NCBI GenBank assembly: GCA_002329485.1
Contig: DCTZ01000011.1
Coordinates: 1 to 12,177, forward strand
From: Caryophanales bacterium UBA1427
GTDB lineage: Bacteria; Bacillota_I; Bacilli_A; ML615J-28; CAG-313
Length of the DNA: 12,177 nt
Direction: 5' to 3'
Part shown: positions 6,976-12,177 of the stretch, in pieces
Layout: every line of letters begins with the position of its first letter
How positions within the stretch are numbered: position 1 is the stretch's first letter
The notes under the pieces: generated by a model
What the model was told of the DNA's origin: nothing
Database searches by the model: none
Seen by the model: the letters and a program-made list of their open reading frames with translations, nothing else
Position numbers and translations under genes: made by a program

Positions 6976-7827
6976 ATGAAAAAATACCATAATAAAGAAC
7001 AGGCGATTTTTGTTAAAAGAGTTAACTTAATTGTTTCGGACCTGGAACGTTCGGTGGAATTTTACACCAAGGAAATCGGCTTGACTTTAATCGGAAAAGA
7101 AGGAAATAGAGCATTCCTTGGCGTTGACAAGGAAAATGTCATACTTTCGCTGAAAGAGATTAAAGGAGCCGAAAAAGCCCGAAACAATATCGGATTATAT
7201 CACTTTGCGCTTTTATTGGAAAACCGGCAGGTTTTTGCGCAATTTTTAAAACATTTGGCGGATTTGGATTATCCGATTACCGGACTTTCCGACCATGGCA
7301 TCAGCGAAGCGATTTATTTACAGGACCCCGACAATAACGGGGTGGAGATTGCGGTCGATCGGTTTGATTCAAAAGGAAATGTTCTTCGCCTCGACGGTTT
7401 CGGACCGAAAGAAATCGATTTTTTTGACTTGAAGAAATATCTTCCCAAGGAACCGTTTACCAAACTTCCCGAAACGACGCTTCTTGGGCACTTGCATCTT
7501 CATGTTGCCGACAAGACGGAAGCCAAACGTTTCTTTGTCGAAGGTTTGGGTTTTGAGGTACAGTTTGATTACCGGGGCGTGGCGGTTTTTACTTCAAGTC
7601 AAGGTTATCACCATCATTTGGCCTTTAATACCTGGAACGGTCCGGGAGCCAGAAGAAGAGAAGCGAATCAGGCGGGACTAGAAAGTTATGTCCTAAACGT
7701 ACCCAAAGAACTGTTTGTGACGATGAAACAGCGTCTTAACGAGATGGGTTATCCGACGAAAGAGCTGGACGGTGCTTTGGAAGTTGTAGACGTAAACGGC
7801 GATAAAGTGCTGTTGGAAACTGCTTAA
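6976..7827 (+). CDS. Two-domain VOC-family protein, catechol 2,3-dioxygenase (CatE)-like
   Basis: This 283-residue protein is built of two vicinal-oxygen-chelate modules (about 11-130 and 168-283), the layout and length of the CatE/YfiE-type extradiol dioxygenases of Bacillus. Module 1 has VNLIVSDLERSVEFY, YHFAL and DPDNNGVEIAVD. Module 2 has GHLHLHV (H172-H176), YHHHLAFNTWNG (H212-H214) and a late LLE (E281). This supplies the usual H-H-E metal-ligand set in the second module, while the first module has Asn where a ligand His could be. The likely activity is metal-dependent ring cleavage or another VOC reaction in the cytoplasm; the substrate is not deducible. The ATG at 6976 is preferred to a TTG three bases upstream. 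It is a single-gene unit with a terminator at 7859. Confidence 0.82.
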   Translation: MKKYHNKEQAIFVKRVNLIVSDLERSVEFYTKEIGLTLIGKEGNRAFLGVDKENVILSLKEIKGAEKARNNIGLYHFALLLENRQVFAQFLKHLADLDYPITGLSDHGISEAIYLQDPDNNGVEIAVDRFDSKGNVLRLDGFGPKEIDFFDLKKYLPKEPFTKLPETTLLGHLHLHVADKTEAKRFFVEGLGFEVQFDYRGVAVFTSSQGYHHHLAFNTWNGPGARRREANQAGLESYVLNVPKELFVTMKQRLNEMGYPTKELDGALEVVDVNGDKVLLETA

Positions 7828-7858
7828 AAACAAACAACCAAAAATATACCCAAACTTT

Positions 7859-7886
7859 ACTCCCTAAAAATGAGGGAGTTTTTTCC
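7859..7886 (+). terminator. Intrinsic terminator of the VOC gene
   Basis: ACTCCCT (7859-7865) pairs with AGGGAGT (7873-7879) around a 7-nt loop and is followed by TTTTTCC. The T-tract is also the left arm of a second hairpin (7879-7888 with 7892-7901), so the two structures compete. Confidence 0.82.
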
Positions 7887-7964
7887 TTTTCAAGGAAAAA
7901 AGAAAAGTAATTTTTTCTTTGCCAAAACTTTACCCATTCTTTACAAAGTCTTAACTTTACTGTA

Positions 7965-7991
7965 TTGAGGTTTTAAAAAAAATGATATGCT
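7965..7991 (+). promoter_or_regulatory. Possible promoter of the modular lipoprotein operon
   Basis: TTGAGG (7965-7970) and TATGCT (7986-7991) resemble -35 and -10 boxes, but their spacer is only 15 nt. The position fits well, since the palindromic operator starts three bases after the -10 box and the ATG at 8070 lies about 70 nt downstream. No better pair was seen between 7890 and 8050. Confidence 0.35.
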
Positions 7992-7994
7992 TTA

Positions 7995-8006
7995 GTAAAC
8001 GTTTAC
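7995..8006. promoter_or_regulatory. LacI-family-type palindromic operator
   Basis: GTAAACGTTTAC is a perfect 12-bp palindrome with a central CG, the form typical of LacI/GalR-family operators (MalR-like or CcpA cre-like). It lies directly after the possible -10 box, where a bound repressor would block transcription. It suggests sugar-responsive or catabolite control of the surface-protein genes downstream. The binding protein is not encoded in the window. Confidence 0.6.
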
Positions 8007-8056
8007 ATTAAATGAAAAAGGGAGCTTTTTTAGGGGAAAAATAGGTTATTTAAGTG

Positions 8057-8063
8057 AAAGGAG
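8057..8063 (+). promoter_or_regulatory. Ribosome binding site that defines the true start of the modular lipoprotein
   Basis: AAAGGAG lies 6 nt before the ATG at 8070. It shows that translation is meant to start there and not at the in-frame TTG at 8110, which has only a poly-T run ahead of it. Confidence 0.8.
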
Positions 8064-8610
8064 ACCGAAATGAGAAGAAAAAGCTTTTTTTGATTACAAT
8101 CGTTTTTTTTTGGTAAGTTGTGGGAATAAAGTACGTGTAACAGGAATTGAAATCACTTCGCTTCCTACAAAATTAAATTATGTTGAAGGGGAAACGTTTG
8201 ATCCTACGGGACTTGAAGTCAAGAAAATCATGAGCGACGATACCAAAATCGTTATCACAGATTATACCCTTGACAAAACAGTTCTTTCGGCAGGTGATAC
8301 GGTTGTCAATGTAATTTACGGAGATTTCACTGCTCCGATTAACATTACGGTTGAACCGTTTGTTCGAAAACTTGTCGACGTCGAATTTAAAGTTCAGGAA
8401 GGTTTGAAGTATACCAGAACCATGAATCTTGCGGATTATGTTCAATATCGGGAAGTGTACAACGATGGTACCTATGAAGCTTGGGCCGATATCACATCGG
8501 AAGATTTGGTTGATTATTCCATCGAAAACGGTGTCTTGACGGTAACCGCTTCCCTCATCATAAAAAACAAAGAATGGACCAAAGAATTTACCGTTCCGGT
8601 TGACGATGAT

Positions 8611-9342
8611 TATCTTACCATCGACGAACTTTTTACCAAGGAAGTTGACGGATCAACTTATTTAGTTAACGGTATTTTAGTTGCCATCACATCCACGATG
8701 AATCGCATCGAATACATTCTTTGGAATAAAGATACCAACACTTTCATTGGGGTTAACGGTTTAAGCGGCGGGGGTGTTATTTACGAATACACCTTGGAAA
8801 CCAACGGATTTGAGATTGGGGACGAATTACGTATTCCGGTCAAATTGGTTCGCGCCAACACCCAAGAAAACTATTCCGACTCCGGAAAACTATATGCCCA
8901 ATTCGCAGGGGGCGACATTCTTTCCACCACAATCGTCTCACGCAATAATGTTTACGAAACAGACAAAGAAAATGTCGTTGTAATTTCGAATCAACAAGAA
9001 CTAATCGATTTCCTGAGTCCGGAAAACCGGGTCAACAATTTCTACCAAGTCGTCAAACTTCACGGCAAAATGCGTTACATTTACTATGCTTCGTCCAAAC
9101 ATTATCGTTTCTTCTTTGACGATAATATCAAGACTTTGGCAGCGCAGCTTATCGACAATTGTTCGCCATGTTTTGCCAACGGAATTCAATATTACACAAC
9201 GGGTAATACCATCGGCGAAATGCTTTGGAATGACGAAAACTTTGCCCCAACCAACTGGAGCAGTCCGGCAAGTGCAACCAAAGACATTTATGCTCTCTTT
9301 ATTGGCGGAAACACTTTTTATCATGAGTTTGCCATTTTAAGT
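8611..9342 (+). repeat. OB-like module, copy 1
   Basis: This is the first of three diverged protein-level repeats of about 240 residues. Shared landmarks are a start with (T/S)-V/I-x-E-x-L/F-x-T-K, a VNGI/VTGI strand, GDE-x-x-x-P/V-V-K, YAQF/YA, an N-x-Q-E-L-x-x-F-L segment, YRFFF-DD-x-K and the closing LFIGGNTFYHEFAIL. The GDE(I)xVxVKV strand suggests an OB-like fold of the sort in YhcR-type surface nucleases; that fold call is tentative. Confidence 0.6.
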
Positions 9343-9870
9343 GCTGCCGATGTCGAAGAAGTAACGCCGATTCTTCAAGACACAACATTCGTTTCGCCAA
9401 CCAAGGTAGCTTACTTTGTCGGCGACGAATTGGACTTAAGAGGAGCCAAGGTCGTTTATTCCTATGATTACGGCAATCCTGAAGAAGTGGCCGTAACTCC
9501 GGGGATGCTTGATGCAACTACTTTGCCGAACATGAATCAATCCGGTGAATATACCGTTAAAGGTTCTTACAACGGTTTTGAATTCAGTTTTGTAATTACG
9601 GTAACCGACAAAACCCTGCCTTCCGTCACGTTAGTCGGGGAACTTGCCAAGACATAATACCATTATCGTGATACCATCGAGGATGTCAAGAAAGAATTGA
9701 CCAAGTTGTTGCTTGGCATCCATTACAGCGATGGAAGCGAAAAAACAATTGCCATTACCGAAAACATGGTTTCCTTCGACGAAGAATGGACCATGGGTCA
9801 ACATTCTGCCTTTGTCCATTATTTAAGCGAACAAATTGAAGTTCCGTTTGTGGTGGAAAATCAAGGCGTA

Positions 9871-10590
9871 TCGGTAACAGATATTAAGACCAAACCGGCC
9901 GGAGATGCCGTCTATGATTTGCACGGTATCGTTTTATCCTCGGTATTCATTTCTGGAACCGCTTCAAGCCCATCGAATGGCGAAATCCTCATTAGGGATG
10001 TCAATACCAGCGAAGTAATTGGTTTAAAGGGCATTTATATTTCCTTCACCAATAAACTCGGGGATTTGAATGTCGGCGATGAAATTCTTGTCAAAGTCAA
10101 AGTCATCATTACTACGACTTCCGCTACCGTTTCCGAAAACGGCAAAAAAGCGGTTGAAAAATACGGCGAAGACGAAATCATCGTTTTAAGTCAAAACAAC
10201 GACACGATGTTGGATTTGTCCACCGCTACCCTTATCGCTTCCCAGGAACAATTTGTTGAATTCCTGAAAGATGCTCCGACAAGAGCTCAAAATGCTTATA
10301 CGTTAGCCAAACTTTGCGCAGGGGCAAAAATCATCAACTACGCGTTGGATGATCCATCCTCCTACATTACCTTCACCGGAACAAATGTATCCTCCAGCCA
10401 AATCGACGGAATTTGTCCTTTCCTCCATCGGATGAATGAAACAATGACCCTTAACGGCAATACTTACTTGAATTTATTGTTTGGCGAAGGAACAAGTCCG
10501 AATACCAACTTTAACAACGGTAATGTTTTGAGCCGCGATGTTTACTTAATGTATGTTGGCTGACAAGGAATTTATTACCATCAATTCGTT
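9871..10590 (+). repeat. OB-like module, copy 2
   Basis: This is the second copy and the most diverged. It opens with VSVTDIKTKPAGDAVYDLHGI, contains GDEILVKVKV and SQEQFVEFL, and closes with LMYVG-stop-QGIYYHQFVLL in place of the LFVGGNTYYHxFAIL of its sisters. The TGA at 10561-10563 lies where copies 1 and 3 have the second glycine codon of VGGN. Confidence 0.58.
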
Positions 10591-11040
10591 CTCTTGGGCG
10601 AAGAATTGGATTTAACCGGCGGTAAAATCGATTGCCTTTACTGTTATGAACCGCACAACGACACCGTCGCTTTGGATGTATCAATGATTACGAGCAATCC
10701 AATCGATATGAATGTTGCCGGGGAATATGTAATTCAATTCACTCATGATGGAAAAACTTACCAATATACGATTTTAGTCTCGGAAGGTGTTCTCGACCAT
10801 ATCGAAATTATATCCATGCCTGACAAGACAGTTTACTCGCATCGTCAAGGCATTGAAGATTTAGACTTGACCGGTGGAAAAGTACGCTTGGTTTTCACCG
10901 ACGGGGCTACAACAATCGTTGATTTGACCAGATCGATGCTACCGGAAACCGAATCGGAAAACTGGAAGATTGGCGTTGTCGAATATACCGTAACTTACGA
11001 AGGAAAGACAACGGTACTTCCAATCACTTATCAAAACCAA

Positions 11041-11757
11041 GCCATTTCGGTATCCGAATTCTTAACGAAGACCAGCGGAACCTATGATGTTACCGGTATT
11101 ATCATCGGTCCAATCAGTTCCTTCGGAGCTGCGGAATTGTTATTGAAAGATGCTGATACCATGGATATTATCGGTATTTTCAATACCGATATTGTCGGAA
11201 GGTACGATGCGATTTCGCTTGATACATCGATTGTCAATATCGGCGATAAAGTTATCCTTTCTCTTACTGTCGGTAAAGTCACCGCCGAAGGCGGAAGCAA
11301 AGAAAAAGTATATGCCAATGCCGAATCAAGACAAAAATTCCTTGACGGATTAATCATCGAATCATTGGGCAATCCGCTAAATCTCGATCTAAACCAAACG
11401 ACAGTCACCGAAATTGCCACCCAAGAAGATTTGGTAGCATTCTTGAACAATGAAAACCGCTTCTACACTATTGTCAAATTAGTCAGACCAAAAGCGATTT
11501 CTTATAACAACAACTTCCGGATTTTCTTCGGCGATGACGTCAAGAACCTCGATACCCAAAAGGTTAACGGTTACAGTCCGTATATTGCCAAAACCAACAG
11601 CGATTTTTATATCGAAGGCGGTATGGCTCAATATTTCAACAATCCGACTTCGACCAGTTATTCCAATCCGATAACCACGGATTACGAAATTTATTGCTTA
11701 TTCGTGGGCGGTAATACTTATTACCATGTCTTTGCGATTTTGGATGCATCATGGTTT
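11041..11757 (+). repeat. OB-like module, copy 3
   Basis: This third copy is intact. It opens with ISVSEFLTKTSGTYDVTGI, contains GDKVILSLTVGK, TQEDLVAFLNNENR and FRIFFGDDVKNLD, and closes with LFVGGNTYYHVFAIL, nearly identical in pattern to copy 1. It is followed by DASWFVQGE and TAG. Copies 1 and 3 are more alike than either is to copy 2. Confidence 0.6.
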
Positions 11758-11774
11758 GTACAAGGTGAATAGAA

Positions 11775-12177
11775 ATGAGACGCTACCCTAAATTATTACT
11801 CTTTTTTCTAATAAGTATATCGTTCTTTATGTTAGTCGGCTGTAAAGGCGACGACGCACCAAACGATAACCCCGATCCAAACGGTCCGGGCGACGAAGGA
11901 CCGGAAGAACCGGAAGAACCTGTGGAATTAAAAAAATATCTGATTCTCGATGAATTTGGCAATTACGGCGGAACAACCAATAAATCCCGTTACGGAGTCG
12001 GCGCTCCGTTAAACGGCGAATACGATCAGCCCGATTCCGTTTATTATCGGGTAAATGATTTCTATAATATGAAATCGACGGAAGACCGTACCATAATCCC
12101 TCACTTTGCCCCTTACCAACAAACAATGGCGGATTGCGGGGGACTTGCCTGTGCCTTGATGATTCTCAATTATTTCG
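11775..12177 (+). CDS. Lipoprotein with C39/papain-like cysteine peptidase domain (3' end outside window)
   Basis: The frame is open from ATG 11775 to the window end (134 complete codons). It begins with a basic tip (MRR), a hydrophobic core and lipobox L-V-G-C23, then an acidic Pro/Glu/Asp-rich linker (about 26-50), so it is a lipid-anchored extracytoplasmic protein. Near the window end, PYQQTMADCGGLACALMILNYF places Q115 six residues before C121-G, the Q-x5-C-G pattern of C39-like and papain-like cysteine peptidases. There Gln forms the oxyanion hole and Cys is the nucleophile; the expected His and Asp/Asn lie beyond the window. The ATG is 3 nt after the stop of the modular lipoprotein gene, with AAGGTG at 11762-11767 serving as its ribosome binding site, so the two are one operon. 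It may process or release surface proteins or peptidoglycan-linked peptides; the target is unknown. Confidence 0.75.
   Translation, partial: MRRYPKLLLFFLISISFFMLVGCKGDDAPNDNPDPNGPGDEGPEEPEEPVELKKYLILDEFGNYGGTTNKSRYGVGAPLNGEYDQPDSVYYRVNDFYNMKSTEDRTIIPHFAPYQQTMADCGGLACALMILNYF

Larger units (their letters stand above)
8070..11772 (+). pseudogene. Disrupted gene for a large modular lipoprotein (Ig-like and OB-like domains in three modules)
   Basis: With a proper ribosome binding site, translation begins at ATG 8070 but meets TGA at 8091. Adding one T to each poly-T run (8085-8091 and 8103-8111) restores MRRKSFFLITIVFFLVSC, a textbook lipoprotein signal peptide with lipobox LVSC, joined to GNK. 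From there one frame runs to TAG 11770-11772, broken only by TAA at 9655 and TGA at 10561. The three open pieces are 8110-9657, 9658-10563 and 10564-11772. Repaired, it would encode about 1,230 residues: an Ig-like domain of the Big_3 type (8140-8358), a second beta domain (8359-8601), then three OB-like domains (8611-9342, 9871-10590, 11041-11757) separated by paired Ig-like domains. No good internal start follows either stop. The stops replace residues in conserved repeat positions, so they look like mutations. The body is otherwise well preserved, so any decay is recent. Assembly error or recoding remains possible. The role is inferred as a cell-surface adhesin or ligand-binding protein. 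Confidence 0.75.

Noticed and set aside
8110..9657. Taking TTG at 8110 as the real start of a 515-residue protein
   Set aside because: It has only poly-T ahead of it and no ribosome binding site. The residues after it (V-S-C) are the end of a lipobox whose signal peptide is encoded upstream from ATG 8070.
8070..11772. Explaining the internal TGA codons by a TGA = Trp genetic code
   Set aside because: Two neighbouring genes end cleanly with TGA (1178 and 2929), one just before a terminator. TGG is used for Trp throughout, and the TAA at 9655 would remain a stop anyway.
11827..12126. Minus-strand open frame of 99 codons
   Set aside because: It is antisense to the intact lipoprotein-peptidase frame, which has a signal peptide and active-site motif; the product is Arg-rich in the way typical of a shadow frame.

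Overview
The window comes from a low-GC, Gram-positive-type bacterium, most likely a member of the Bacilli/Erysipelotrichia/Acholeplasma-Izemoplasma branch. The evidence is AT-rich intergenic DNA, strong AGGAGG-type ribosome binding sites, intrinsic terminators with U-tracts, lipobox lipoproteins and N-terminal anchors ending in AWF/SWF. TGA works as a stop here: two minus-strand genes end with it, one just before a terminator, and Trp is written TGG. The Mycoplasma/Spiroplasma code is therefore unlikely. No tRNA, rRNA, CRISPR array or insertion sequence was recognised.

Layout. Positions 1-446 are non-coding and hold a terminator for an unseen upstream gene and a possible folded leader. A TIGR00266/AIM24-family gene (447-1109, +) shares a bidirectional terminator with a convergent two-gene surface operon (3633-1178, -). 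That operon encodes two membrane-anchored or exported proteins with an SWF/AWF motif at the end of the N-terminal hydrophobic segment; the larger one carries GLUG/beta-helix-like sequence. A divergent serine hydrolase of the beta-lactamase/PBP4* class (3814-4881, +) follows, with a second bidirectional terminator. Next is a tightly overlapped three-gene operon on the minus strand (6793-4952): a small lipoprotein-like protein, an MFS transporter resembling the fosmidomycin-resistance group, and a small four-helix membrane protein. A two-domain VOC/CatE-like dioxygenase (6976-7827, +) ends at an intrinsic terminator.

The most unusual part is 7850-12177. A 12-bp perfect palindrome of LacI-family operator type precedes one reading frame of about 3.7 kb. 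This frame would encode a very modular lipoprotein of about 1,230 residues with three copies of [Ig-like domain(s) + roughly 240-residue OB-like domain]. As written the gene is broken. Its signal peptide reads correctly only if one T is added to each of two poly-T runs, and the body carries an in-frame TAA (9655) and an in-frame TGA (10561). One module also lacks about 27 residues relative to its sister. An intact gene starts 3 nt after its final stop: a lipoprotein with a C39/papain-like Q-x5-C-G active-site start, cut by the window end. The pair looks like a regulated cell-surface lipoprotein/thiol-protease operon whose first gene is decaying, switched off, or mis-assembled.

Functions are read from motifs and general family knowledge. 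No database search was made.
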